Of a stretch of DNA of 64,000 bases, positions 18,166 to 26,530 are shown piece by piece. The DNA is from Paenibacillus sp. FSL R10-2734 (GTDB lineage: Bacteria > Bacillota > Bacilli > Paenibacillales > Paenibacillaceae). The position numbers and the translations under genes were made by a program. Every line of letters begins with the position of its first letter. Within the stretch, counting starts at the first letter, position 1. The notes under the pieces were generated by a model, which saw nothing but the letters and a program-made list of their open reading frames with translations, searched no databases and had not been told where the DNA came from. The DNA lies in contig NZ_CP150170.1 in assembly GCF_037963865.1 (NCBI RefSeq), positions 4,898,001 to 4,962,000 on the forward strand, written 5' to 3'.

Positions 18166-18597
18166 TTAATGTAAATGCTGCTGCGAGATATCATGAAGCG
18201 CTTCGCCAGCCTCATCCGCAAAAATGTTGCGCACCGCTAAATCACCGATGGACACTACACCAATCAGCTTCTGACCACTAGTCACTGCCAACCTGCGAAT
18301 TTGCCAGCTCGACATCAGCTCTGCAGCCTCATCTACAGATGTATTCTCTGAGACGGTCTGAATATCTCTACTCATTACCTTTTCCACAGCAGTTGATCCA
18401 GGGTGCTTAGCCGCATACCCTCTAATCACTAGATCACGATCAGTAATTACGCCGAGCAATGTCTTATCGTCTTCATTATCAATGACAGGTATAAATCCAG
18501 TGTCGTGATCTCTCATTTTAACAGCAACTTCATACACATTATCCTGTAGTGTGACTGTTACAGGCTCCTTCGTCATAACCTCGTTCACTGTCTTCAA
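18166..18597 (-). CDS. Tandem CBS-domain protein
   Basis: 143 residues made almost wholly of two CBS motifs (about 7-63 and 72-127), each ending in the typical G-V-I/V-S/T-D/G-R/D-L pattern (LLGVITDRDLV and LIGVVSIGDLA), plus a short His-containing tail. Free-standing CBS pairs bind adenosyl ligands and act as energy sensors; the partner is unknown. It resembles the YhcV/YlbB group of Bacillus. An AGGAGGGTTCATTC-type leader precedes the start. It appears to be transcribed alone. Confidence 0.85.
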   Translation of the reverse strand: MKTVNEVMTKEPVTVTLQDNVYEVAVKMRDHDTGFIPVIDNEDDKTLLGVITDRDLVIRGYAAKHPGSTAVEKVMSRDIQTVSENTSVDEAAELMSSWQIRRLAVTSGQKLIGVVSIGDLAVRNIFADEAGEALHDISQQHLH

Positions 18598-18659
18598 GAA
18601 TGAACCCTCCTAATCATGATCTCCATGTTATGGAATAGGTTCTCCTCTATGAAACGAAA

Positions 18660-19841
18660 TTATACGATTGTCTTATCTTGCAAACTGGAATTCGCCATAG
18701 CAATCAATAATTTCATTCCATGCAGCATAGCATCCTCGTCGAAATCAAATTTGCTATGATGATGCGGGTAAACTGCATCTTTTTCTGGATTCCCAGCTCC
18801 TACGAACATAAAGCAGCCAGGAATCTCTTTTACATAATAGGAGAAATCTTCAGCTGGCATCAGCTTTTCCATCCGAATCACTTGAACAGCTCCTCCTAGG
18901 GCCACTGGCGCCACCTCGGAAAAACGCTGATATTCACCCTCGTGATTCACAAGTGGCGGATATCCCATTACATAGTCTATTTTAGCCTCTGCGCCGTATG
19001 CGCCAGCTATTGAAATTGTCATTTCTTCGATCCTGCTGCGGATCAAATAACGGGTCTCCTCATCGAACGCTCGCACAGTTCCTGTAATTCGGCAATGCTC
19101 AGCAATGACGTTCTGGGCGAATCCCCCCTGAATGGTCCCTACACTGAGAACAGCGGGCTCCAGCGGGTTCACAGAGCGGCTTACGATGCTCTGGAGCTGA
19201 GTCACAAGCGCCGCCCCGGCCACAATGCTATCAATCGTACGGTTCGGCATGCCGCCGTGTCCGCCCTTACCGATGATATCAATGAAAAATTCGTCCGCAG
19301 ATGCCATTAGTGGTCCTGGCGCACTGCCCACGGTTCCCATTGGAAGCGGCGTCCACAAATGCAGACCATACACCGCATCCGCTCCTTCCAGCATGCCTTC
19401 GGCAATCATTCCCTGTGCACCACCAGGGCATACTTCCTCTGCAGGCTGAAAAAGAAAACGCAGCTCCCCTTCTATCTCATCAAGGCGGCTGCTATAGTAA
19501 GACGCTACCCCCAGCAGTATTGAAGTGTGTCCATCATGCCCACAGGCATGCATAACCCCTTCATTTTGCGAAACGTAGTCATTCTTATTCTCCTCTTTAA
19601 TAGGTAGTGCATCCATATCCGCGCGAAGTATTACCGTTTTCCCCGGCCGTTGTCCTCGCAATATACCCATTACACCATATCCAGACGTGCTTCTTCTAAC
19701 TTCAATACCGAATTCTACTAATTTTTCTGCTATAAATGCTGATGTTTCCTTTTCATGAAAAGACAACTCCGGATGACGGTGTAAATGGCGTCTCCATTCC
19801 ACGATCTCCGGCATGAGCGAATCAACCGCTAAGCTCATCAT
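18660..19841 (-). CDS. M20-family amidohydrolase (N-acyl amino acid / hippurate hydrolase type)
   Basis: About 393 residues from the ATG at 19841, which has GGAG 5 bases upstream and gives the normal family start (VDSLMPEIVEWRRHLHRHPEL). A longer in-frame extension has no homologous look. Metal ligands and catalytic residues are present in DADMDALPI-like ADMDALPI and HACGHDGH, with EE in QPAEEVCPGG. The dimerisation domain is in the middle (about 190-300). It would deacylate or deaminate N-acyl amino acids in the cytoplasm. Substrate unknown. Single-gene unit between the CBS gene and yugN. Confidence 0.88.
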   Translation of the reverse strand: MMSLAVDSLMPEIVEWRRHLHRHPELSFHEKETSAFIAEKLVEFGIEVRRSTSGYGVMGILRGQRPGKTVILRADMDALPIKEENKNDYVSQNEGVMHACGHDGHTSILLGVASYYSSRLDEIEGELRFLFQPAEEVCPGGAQGMIAEGMLEGADAVYGLHLWTPLPMGTVGSAPGPLMASADEFFIDIIGKGGHGGMPNRTIDSIVAGAALVTQLQSIVSRSVNPLEPAVLSVGTIQGGFAQNVIAEHCRITGTVRAFDEETRYLIRSRIEEMTISIAGAYGAEAKIDYVMGYPPLVNHEGEYQRFSEVAPVALGGAVQVIRMEKLMPAEDFSYYVKEIPGCFMFVGAGNPEKDAVYPHHHSKFDFDEDAMLHGMKLLIAMANSSLQDKTIV

Positions 19842-20081
19842 ACGTTCTCCATCCCCTTCTTCATAAACCCGCAACAATATCATGCGACAGCAGTCCTGTT
19901 CACTTTGCTCCAAGCCGCAAACGGCTATAATTCTTTTATTGTAGCAGAAACGCAAAAAACTGGGTATCGTTAGGCACTGCCTACTCTTGCGCAACCTTTA
20001 GAAAAATACTATCATGAGGTAGAACATTAGCAATCGGATCATAAATTCATCATTATACTTCATAAGGGGGATATGCGTGCT

Positions 20082-20429
20082 ATGATTTTTGAGAACACGG
20101 GCCTCGTAGGATTGAAGAGTGATCTTCTCTATCTGGACGAGAGTGCGACAAAAGCTGGCTTCATCCGCTGGCAATGGGAATACTATCGCGCCACTTACGA
20201 CTGCAAAATTGAAGACCCACAGGATGGTGGCGAATACTTTCTACGCATCAACACTCGCGCTGTCGAGGGGAAGCTGGAAAAGTCTGATGCCGTACTTGCA
20301 ATTGAAGCCGTATACTTAGGTAAAGCAACCTTCCCTCATGGTCTGGATTATGAATCTCCGGTGCCAAAACCAGTATTGGACACTGCTGCTAAGCGAATTC
20401 TCGAATTAAAGCAGCTGCTTGAGGCTTGA
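20082..20429 (+). CDS. YugN-like family protein
   Basis: About 115 residues from the ATG at 20082; an ATG three codons earlier lies only 2 bases after the AAGGGGG site, so the later one is favoured. The opening IFENTGLVGLKSDLLYLDES and the WQWEYYRATYD segment match the YugN family (PF08868), whose function is unknown. No signal peptide or membrane helix. Its stop overlaps the TTG start of ftsW by the four bases TTGA, so the two genes are translationally coupled. Confidence 0.82.
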   Translation: MIFENTGLVGLKSDLLYLDESATKAGFIRWQWEYYRATYDCKIEDPQDGGEYFLRINTRAVEGKLEKSDAVLAIEAVYLGKATFPHGLDYESPVPKPVLDTAAKRILELKQLLEA

Positions 20430-21670
20430 GTAAAAGAAAGGGAACGACGAAACAAAAAGTCAGCCTGCCCAAAAGAGGAACACCCGATTTCCAACTACTT
20501 ATCTTAACACTACTCCTTGTGGGTTTCGGTCTTGTCATGGTCTTCAGTGCTAGCTCTAGTTTGACTTTAGCAAGCTCGAAGTTCGGTAATGACCCTCTAT
20601 ATTTCATGAAACGCCAAATGATCTGGATCGTACTTGGTATCGTTGTTATGTTTGTAGCCATGAATATTCACTACAGTAAATTCAAGAAGTGGTATGTGCC
20701 TATCTTCATCATCACCGTTATCCTCCTGCTGATTGTAGCCTTCTCCGAAAGAATTAATGGCGCCAAGAGCTGGTTAAGTATCGGGAAGCTAGGGATCCAG
20801 CCTACCGAACTGGCCAAAATATCGATCATCCTGTATCTCTCCGCACTAATCACCAAAAAAGGTGAGCGGTTTAGAGATTTTCGTACAGGATATATCCCTG
20901 TAATGGTCATCGTGGGTATAGTTGCCGGACTTATTATGATGCAGCCAGACTTGGGCTCATGCCTTATTCTCGTAGCTACCAGTGGACTTGTCATTTATGC
21001 GGGCGGTGCCAGTATGAAGCATATCCTAGGTTCTATCGCACTCCTGGTGCTAGGTGTTGGACTAGTTATGGGGGCTAAAGCGGCGATTGATTCCCTATCC
21101 CCTGCATCCGACAAAGTAGCCGCCACACAGGACTATAGAAAAGGTCGTATCCAAGCCTTCTTAGATCCCTATCAGGATGCGGAAGGTGAAGGGTATAATA
21201 TTATTCAGTCTTTGACCGCTCTCGGACAAGGTGGAGTCAACGGCTCTGGATTTGGCAAAAGCATTCAAAAGCTGGATTATCTTAAATATCCATATACCGA
21301 CTTTATTTTTCCTGTGATTGGTGAAGAATTTGGCTTTGTAGGAACGGCATTATTTCTAATGCTATACTTGTATTTTATATGGCGAGGTATTCTAATCGCG
21401 TTACGGTGTAAGGACCCCTTTGGAACACTCGTCGGAATTGGGATTATGGGGCTCATTGCCATTCAGGCCTTTGTCAATATTGGCGGTGTAACGAAGACGA
21501 TTCCACTTACCGGTGTAACCTTGCCATTTATCAGCTATGGTGGCTCCTCACTTCTCGTGAGCATGCTATCCATGGGAATTATGCTGAGCATTTCAAGAGA
21601 AACCAATCTTCCAGCTAAAGAGGAAGTAACGAAATCTGTAACTACGGTTAGACAAGTTCGTTCCCGGTAA
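20426..21670 (+). CDS. ftsW: FtsW/SpoVE-type SEDS peptidoglycan glycosyltransferase
   Basis: 414 residues with about ten membrane helices. The SEDS signatures GAKSWL, QPTELAKI, MMQPDLG, and TDFIFPVIGEEFGF with the catalytic-type Asp are clear, as is the C-terminal NIGGVTKTIPLTGVTLPFIS-YGGSS motif. The enzyme polymerises lipid II during septation (FtsW) or spore cortex synthesis (SpoVE); the two cannot be separated from sequence alone. The start is a TTG overlapping the yugN stop, with only a weak GAGG nearby, consistent with coupling. It ends in a strong terminator. Confidence 0.9.
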   Translation: MSKRKGTTKQKVSLPKRGTPDFQLLILTLLLVGFGLVMVFSASSSLTLASSKFGNDPLYFMKRQMIWIVLGIVVMFVAMNIHYSKFKKWYVPIFIITVILLLIVAFSERINGAKSWLSIGKLGIQPTELAKISIILYLSALITKKGERFRDFRTGYIPVMVIVGIVAGLIMMQPDLGSCLILVATSGLVIYAGGASMKHILGSIALLVLGVGLVMGAKAAIDSLSPASDKVAATQDYRKGRIQAFLDPYQDAEGEGYNIIQSLTALGQGGVNGSGFGKSIQKLDYLKYPYTDFIFPVIGEEFGFVGTALFLMLYLYFIWRGILIALRCKDPFGTLVGIGIMGLIAIQAFVNIGGVTKTIPLTGVTLPFISYGGSSLLVSMLSMGIMLSISRETNLPAKEEVTKSVTTVRQVRSR

Positions 21671-21699
21671 GATTCATTAAACCGGATATGATGGAATAT

Positions 21700-21739
21700 A
21701 AAAAAGCAGTCCAAGTTAAAGTTCTTGGACTGCTTTTTT
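21700..21739. terminator. Bidirectional terminator between ftsW and the Asp23 gene
   Basis: AAAAAGCAGTCCAAG and CTTGGACTGCTTTTTT form a stem of about 14 bp with A and T runs on both sides, between two convergent genes. Confidence 0.88.
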
Positions 21740-21758
21740 GTGTACACATTCTTTGGTA

Positions 21759-22124
21759 TTAGGCAATTTCATCATTTTTAAAGGCTACGCCTTCAACTTT
21801 GACATTAACTTCAACAATATGAAGTCCAGTCATGCTCTCCACAGCTTCGCGTACGTTCTGTTGAAGCATCCGGCACACTTCATGTATCGGAGTTTCATAG
21901 AGAACAATAATACGCAGATCCACTGCAGCTTCTAGCTGTCCCACTTCAACGGTAACGCCCTTTTGGACGTTCTTACCGCTTAGACGCTTCGCCCAGCCTT
22001 CTGACAGGCCCCCGGACATGGCTGCAATTCCTGGAGTCTCCAAAGCAGCCAAACCGGCAATTTTCGAGACGACGTCATTTGAAATTCGTATATTTCCCAT
22101 TTCCAATTGAAGTTGTTCTGCCAT
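21759..22124 (-). CDS. Asp23/Gls24 family envelope stress response protein
   Basis: 121 residues of the Asp23/Gls24/YqhY/YloU family: IRISNDVVSKIAGLAALETPG near the N-terminus and VDLRIIVLYETPIHEVCRMLQ in the centre are characteristic. Members are small cytoplasmic or membrane-associated proteins implicated in cell-wall homeostasis or fatty-acid synthesis control. The start has AAGGGGG 8 bases upstream. Single gene, convergent with ftsW. Which paralogue it is cannot be stated. Confidence 0.9.
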   Translation of the reverse strand: MAEQLQLEMGNIRISNDVVSKIAGLAALETPGIAAMSGGLSEGWAKRLSGKNVQKGVTVEVGQLEAAVDLRIIVLYETPIHEVCRMLQQNVREAVESMTGLHIVEVNVKVEGVAFKNDEIA

Positions 22125-22277
22125 GCCATATTCCCCCTTAACTCATTATCAATTATTGTAATTCCTAAACAGGCTAAAAAGCAAATCACTTTCTCGTTTT
22201 CTCGTTTACACTCAGGAATAATTTGGGTATATTATTTATTATTCATCCTGAATACATAGATTGGAGTGTAATTTACA

Positions 22278-23348
22278 TTGAAAAAATGGATTTCACCAGC
22301 ATTGCTGGTCATCACCTTTATCCTTAGTGCCATCGGCCATTATGCAGATTGGGACCACACGCTTCAGTTCGTTCTCTCTGCAATCGCCGTTGTGTTTGTG
22401 GCAGGATTTCTAGGCCGCGCCACAGAAAGTGTGGCTCATTATGCTGGACAGCGGTTAGGCGGCTTCCTAAATGCAACCTTCGGTAATGCCGCAGAGCTAA
22501 TCATTGCCTTCTTCCTAGTTAAGGAAGGACTGTTCGACATGGTGAAAGCCAGTCTTACCGGCTCCATTATTGGCAATCTACTTCTTGTCCTAGGTTTAAG
22601 TATTTTCGCCGGTGGGATGAAGTTCAAAGTGCAGAACTTTAACGTAACCCTTGCCGGAATGAATGGTTCCCTAATGATCGTAGCGGTCATAGCCCTATTT
22701 GTTCCAGCTATGTTCTTCAACACCCATTCTATCACAGAGAAAGATACAGACGTGCTCAGTTTAATCGTTGCAGGGCTGCTCATAGCCTCGTACATGGCTT
22801 GGTTAATCTTCTCCATGATTACGCATAAGAAACATCTGGAGGACGTTACAGAAGCGGATAAGGGTGAGTCAGCAACTGAACATGCGCCTGCATGGTCTAG
22901 AAACAGATCCATCCTTTATCTAGTGCTTGCTACCGTAATGGTAGCCTTTGTGAGTGAGTGGCTGGTAGGGACGCTAGAAACACTAACTGAACGCTTTGGA
23001 TTTAGTGAACTGTTTGTAGGTGCTTTTCTCGTGGCCATCATCGGTAATGCCGCAGAACATAGTGCAGCCATTATGCTTGCCATGAAGAACAAAATTGGTG
23101 CGGCAGTAGAAATCGCTGTTGGAAGCAGTCTACAAATTGCACTATTCGTAGCACCTGTACTTATCTTCGCCAGTTATTTCATGGGTGATACTATGGACAT
23201 TGTGTTTACAACAATCGAAATTGTCGCCATTGGTGTCGCCGTCTTTATTGCCAAATCGATTACTCAGGATGGTTCGACCAACTGGTATGAAGGTCTATTA
23301 CTGTTAACGGTCTACCTAATTCTCGGAGTCTCCTTTTATCTCGTATAA
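22278..23348 (+). CDS. cax: Calcium/proton exchanger (CaCA/CAX family)
   Basis: 356 residues, about eleven membrane helices. Two related halves each carry the alpha-repeat signature: GNAAELIIA (about 72-80) and GNAAEHSAA (about 257-265), with the acidic residues that bind calcium. This length and the repeats match the CAX antiporters such as B. subtilis ChaA/YfkE, which export Ca2+ in exchange for protons. Start TTG with GGAG 11 bases upstream. Single-gene unit with its own terminator. It complements the P-type calcium pump at 6.1-8.9 kb. Confidence 0.93.
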   Translation: MKKWISPALLVITFILSAIGHYADWDHTLQFVLSAIAVVFVAGFLGRATESVAHYAGQRLGGFLNATFGNAAELIIAFFLVKEGLFDMVKASLTGSIIGNLLLVLGLSIFAGGMKFKVQNFNVTLAGMNGSLMIVAVIALFVPAMFFNTHSITEKDTDVLSLIVAGLLIASYMAWLIFSMITHKKHLEDVTEADKGESATEHAPAWSRNRSILYLVLATVMVAFVSEWLVGTLETLTERFGFSELFVGAFLVAIIGNAAEHSAAIMLAMKNKIGAAVEIAVGSSLQIALFVAPVLIFASYFMGDTMDIVFTTIEIVAIGVAVFIAKSITQDGSTNWYEGLLLLTVYLILGVSFYLV

Positions 23349-23380
23349 ACGCTTCCCTATTCATTCTAATATTTCAACAA

Positions 23381-23423
23381 AAAAAAACGCACATGAGGAC
23401 GATCTGTCCACATGTGCGTTTCT
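23381..23423. terminator. Bidirectional terminator between cax and ylaN
   Basis: AAACGCACATG / CATGTGCGTTT stem of 11 bp with a run of A on the left and TTTCT on the right, between convergent genes. Confidence 0.8.
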
Positions 23424-23451
23424 ATAAATACATAAAGAAATTAGTTAAAAT

Positions 23452-23745
23452 CTATTCTTTTGCTTTGTTATTCAAAGCCTCATAGAGTACTGCTAAATTC
23501 CGCTCCAGCTTACTCAGAACCATTTTACCGGTAATTTCTGGCACCAAACCTGCTCTAACCGCAAAATCGACCTCTCTTGAGAAACCGTACATTTGGGTAT
23601 CCAGCACTTCCTCATAGAGAGGGCAGTAGCGTGTTGCCAGATTTTCCATCTGCACTTCAATAAGTTGCTGAATTTTATCGGCATCTTCTTGTAGAAGATT
23701 GATCGCTTTAAGATTAAATTGTTCCTGTAATTCCGACGAAGTCAT
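23452..23745 (-). CDS. ylaN: YlaN family protein (UPF0358)
   Basis: 97 residues. The core YCPLYEEVLDTQMYGFSREV followed by DFAVRAGL is close to YlaN of Bacillus and Staphylococcus. YlaN is small, helical and cytoplasmic; in staphylococci it is needed under iron limitation and interacts with Fur. GGGGGGAAAGAGGC precedes the ATG. The gene appears to be transcribed alone. Confidence 0.92.
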   Translation of the reverse strand: MTSSELQEQFNLKAINLLQEDADKIQQLIEVQMENLATRYCPLYEEVLDTQMYGFSREVDFAVRAGLVPEITGKMVLSKLERNLAVLYEALNNKAKE

Positions 23746-23910
23746 GCCTCTTTCCCCCCCATGTCCAAAAGTTAAGCTGCTTTTACTATTTTACTTAATA
23801 TTAGTCGAAATCGGATATCAATACAACAATTCTGTTTATACTAACCATTTATTTGAAAGAAGCAGCTATGTTGTACATACGGGACGGAGTTAGTTCCTCA
23901 TCTATTTCTA

Positions 23911-23947
23911 GAAAAAACGCCCCACCGTAAATCGGTAGGACGTCTTT
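23911..23947 (-). terminator. Terminator of the HPr-like gene
   Basis: Minus-strand stem GACGTCCTACCG / CGGTGGGGCGTT with ATTTA loop and a TTTTTT tail, 12 bases after the stop. Confidence 0.75.
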
Positions 23948-23958
23948 ACTTACAACTA

Positions 23959-24204
23959 TTACTCAGCTACAACTGTAAAGTTCAAACCGTGTTTAGCAAA
24001 AACTTCACTCATTGCCTTCTTAGCTTCTTCTGCATCTGTTCCGTGAACATGAAGCTCGTAGCTTTGGCTAGATACCAAAGTCGTGAACAAACCAAGGATA
24101 CTCTTAACATCAATGTACTTGTTGTCAGCTTGAAGAACGATTGAAGAATTGAACTGGCCTGCCGTTTGAGCAATATCAACGATTGCTGCATTGTTACTGG
24201 ACAT
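23959..24204 (-). CDS. HPr-like protein lacking the active-site histidine
   Basis: 81 residues of the HPr fold: QTAGQFNSSIVL and DVKSILGLFT align with the QTASKF and NLKSIMG segments of HPr, and the C-terminal helix is present. The regulatory serine (Ser46 equivalent, in DVKSILG) is kept. Counting back from QTA, the position of the catalytic His15 falls on Asn4 and the first beta strand is missing, so it cannot accept phosphate from Enzyme I. This recalls Crh of Bacillus, which also lacks His15 and works as a CcpA co-effector, but the N-terminus is shorter. GCGGAGGGATTTCT precedes the ATG. Confidence 0.82.
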   Translation of the reverse strand: MSSNNAAIVDIAQTAGQFNSSIVLQADNKYIDVKSILGLFTTLVSSQSYELHVHGTDAEEAKKAMSEVFAKHGLNFTVVAE

Positions 24205-24310
24205 AGAAATCCCTCCGCAACTTGATTATGAAACTTAAGTCATTTGTAATCATTTCTAATGATACCTTGAACGCGCTTACTTGTGCAAGGTGTTTTCTCA
24301 CTTTTACATT

Positions 24311-25426
24311 TTATTTCAAGTTTTCAGGATTCAGACCTTCCAGTTCTGGGATCACGAAGATTCCATCCTTACGGATTAATACATCGTCAAAATAAATTTC
24401 CCCGCCGCCATAGTCCGGACGTTGAATCAATACAAGATCCCAGTGAATGGAGGATCTGTTTCCGTTATCTGTAACATCATATGCTTGTCCTGGTGTAAAG
24501 TGCAGGCTGCCTGCGATTTTCTCATCGAACAGAATGTCATTCATTGGGTGCAAAATGTAAGGATTAAAGCCGATGGCAAATTCGCCGATGTGACGTGCAC
24601 CGTCATCTGAATTCAGGATTTCATTTAAACGAGCTGAGTCGTTACTTGTTGCTTCAACGATCTTGCCGTTCTCGAATTTAAATTTGATATTTTCGAAGGT
24701 CACTCCGTTATATACAGATGGTGCGTTATAGCTGATCGTTCCATTTACAGAATCACGAACTGGGGCGCTATAAACCTCGCCATCCGGAATATTTTTTTGC
24801 CCAGAGCATTTCTCTGCACCGATTCCTTTGATGGAGAACTTAAGATCTGTACCTGGACCCGAAATATGTACCTTATCTGTTCTGCGCATGAGATCAGCCA
24901 ATGCATCCTGAGCCTTGTCCATTTTGGCATAATCCAAATTGCACACTTCGAAATAAAAGTCTTCAAAGGCTTCTGTACTAATATTTGCAAGCTGAGCCAT
25001 ACTCGCATTAGGATAACGTAATACTACCCACTTCGTATGCTTCACGCGCTGTTCACTATGCACGGGATGAGAATAAAGGGAGTTATACAATTTCATATTT
25101 TCTTCTGGAACATCGGACAGGTCATTTACATTCTCGCCTGCACGGATGCCGATATAACAATCCATTTGCTTCATCCGGTTTAAGTCAATTTCAGCCCATG
25201 TCTGAAGACTCTCGCGTGTCGCATATTTAAGCATGCTGCGCAGAACTGTACGATCTGTCAACTGCACAAAAGCATTGCCGCCGGCCTTGCCGATTTCCTC
25301 AACAACAGCTTTAATTAAATCTCTTTCGTTGCCAATCATTTCTACAAGCACGTTCTCACCTGGCTGGACATCTACGGAATAACCAACAAGGTTAGCCGCC
25401 AGCTTTTGAATTCTGGGATCCTTCAT
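24311..25426 (-). CDS. M29-family metallo-aminopeptidase (AmpS/PepS-like)
   Basis: 371 residues, typical of the M29 thermophilic aminopeptidase family. The metal site is seen in GEVYSAPV (catalytic Glu), FENIKFKFENGKIVEA, RHIGEFAIGFNP, and the C-terminal SIHWDLVLIQRPDYGGGEIY with the His-Trp-Asp. It removes N-terminal residues from peptides in the cytoplasm. Start with GGAAGGAAG upstream. Single gene, same strand as the HPr-like gene but separated by about 100 bp. Confidence 0.92.
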   Translation of the reverse strand: MKDPRIQKLAANLVGYSVDVQPGENVLVEMIGNERDLIKAVVEEIGKAGGNAFVQLTDRTVLRSMLKYATRESLQTWAEIDLNRMKQMDCYIGIRAGENVNDLSDVPEENMKLYNSLYSHPVHSEQRVKHTKWVVLRYPNASMAQLANISTEAFEDFYFEVCNLDYAKMDKAQDALADLMRRTDKVHISGPGTDLKFSIKGIGAEKCSGQKNIPDGEVYSAPVRDSVNGTISYNAPSVYNGVTFENIKFKFENGKIVEATSNDSARLNEILNSDDGARHIGEFAIGFNPYILHPMNDILFDEKIAGSLHFTPGQAYDVTDNGNRSSIHWDLVLIQRPDYGGGEIYFDDVLIRKDGIFVIPELEGLNPENLK

Positions 25427-25521
25427 TGTGTACTCTTCCTTCCTCTGTCTGAAAAATAAGCATGCCGTTCTATTGTAGCACGCCCTTTATGGAGCGCAAG
25501 ACCTGCAAAACAATGTAAAGA

Positions 25522-26388
25522 TCAACGATAACCTGTGAAATCTACTTTAGACACATAAGTTTCATTTTCAGTATTATTCTTCATTTCACCGGAATAGCTT
25601 ACTTTTCGATTCAAGGTAAGCCTTCTAGGCAGATTATGTTTTTTATCAACCGTTAGGTGGTAAACCGTTTCTACATTAGCTTGTTTCAGCTTTTGCTGTA
25701 ATTCATTATTTTTCTTCTGCCATAGTTTCTCCAAAGCTCTTGTCACTGCCTGATCAGCCTCTGTGTTGTTCTCAGCGGATTCGGGAACTTTAGGTCGAAG
25801 GTTCTGCATTTCTTTCTCCAATTCAGCAGACAGCTGCTTTCTAGCCTCTGATGAGCTCAATTCCATTCGCAGCACACTTGTCCCTCTGCCAGCCCCAGCT
25901 TCCTCGGTTACACTCATCTCCATGGACTCAAGCTCCTCCAGTTGTTTCAGCGGATTAAGCGCAGGTAATGGATTTACTTCCCCCGAAGAATTTCCGGTGG
26001 TCTGAAGTTCCCATCTCCCCTCTTTTTTCTCTAACTGACTGTAGTAAGGTTTCAGAGGATAAGTTCTACTCTTTAAATCTTTAACACCACTAGTGGCTGT
26101 TTTTTGGGTCATGGACTTATCGGGAAGGAGTGTGTACAGTTTTACCTTTTTATGATCCTCCACTGTACCTCCATAGAACAATAAGGATTCGGGAACTGTC
26201 GTCCCCCCACGTGTCAGCATATTCGCCCCTTCAAAAACAACCTCGTCACTTCCTGCCATACCTGCCAACGCCAAACTTAAATCTTCCTTCGCAGGTTTGT
26301 CTCTTAAGACGCTACAGCCGCTGCATAACACGCAGTACAGTGTAAGAACTAAAGAGGCTCCCCCCTTCAGTAGTAATAGCTTTCTCAC
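25522..26388 (-). CDS. Predicted lipoprotein, unknown function
   Basis: 288 residues from a GTG start. The N-terminus has a signal peptide ending in a lipobox-like CSGC, so the mature protein would be anchored on the outer face of the membrane. The centre is Lys/Glu/Gln rich and probably helical (about 165-235), and the C-terminal third is beta-rich (VYHLTVDKKHNLPRRLTLNRK). I do not recognise a family. About 95 bp from the aminopeptidase gene on the same strand. Confidence 0.7.
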   Translation of the reverse strand: MRKLLLLKGGASLVLTLYCVLCSGCSVLRDKPAKEDLSLALAGMAGSDEVVFEGANMLTRGGTTVPESLLFYGGTVEDHKKVKLYTLLPDKSMTQKTATSGVKDLKSRTYPLKPYYSQLEKKEGRWELQTTGNSSGEVNPLPALNPLKQLEELESMEMSVTEEAGAGRGTSVLRMELSSSEARKQLSAELEKEMQNLRPKVPESAENNTEADQAVTRALEKLWQKKNNELQQKLKQANVETVYHLTVDKKHNLPRRLTLNRKVSYSGEMKNNTENETYVSKVDFTGYR

Positions 26389-26498
26389 GGTCCTCAGACC
26401 TTTCTCGGAGTATTTGACTTATACAACCCACTTATAGGGTTCTCCCTTACTGCAAGCCTTATACCGCAATTAGAGCCAGAATAACTGTGCCTATAAAA

Positions 26499-26530
26499 AA
26501 GAACCCTTGAGGCTTGCCTCAAGGGTTCTT
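26499..26530 (-). terminator. Terminator overlapping the end of the GGDEF gene
   Basis: A near-perfect palindrome, AAGAACCCTTGAGGC / GCCTCAAGGGTTCTT, followed on the minus strand by TTTTTTATAG. The stop codon of the diguanylate cyclase (26519) lies inside the stem, so the last codons form one arm. Confidence 0.88.
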
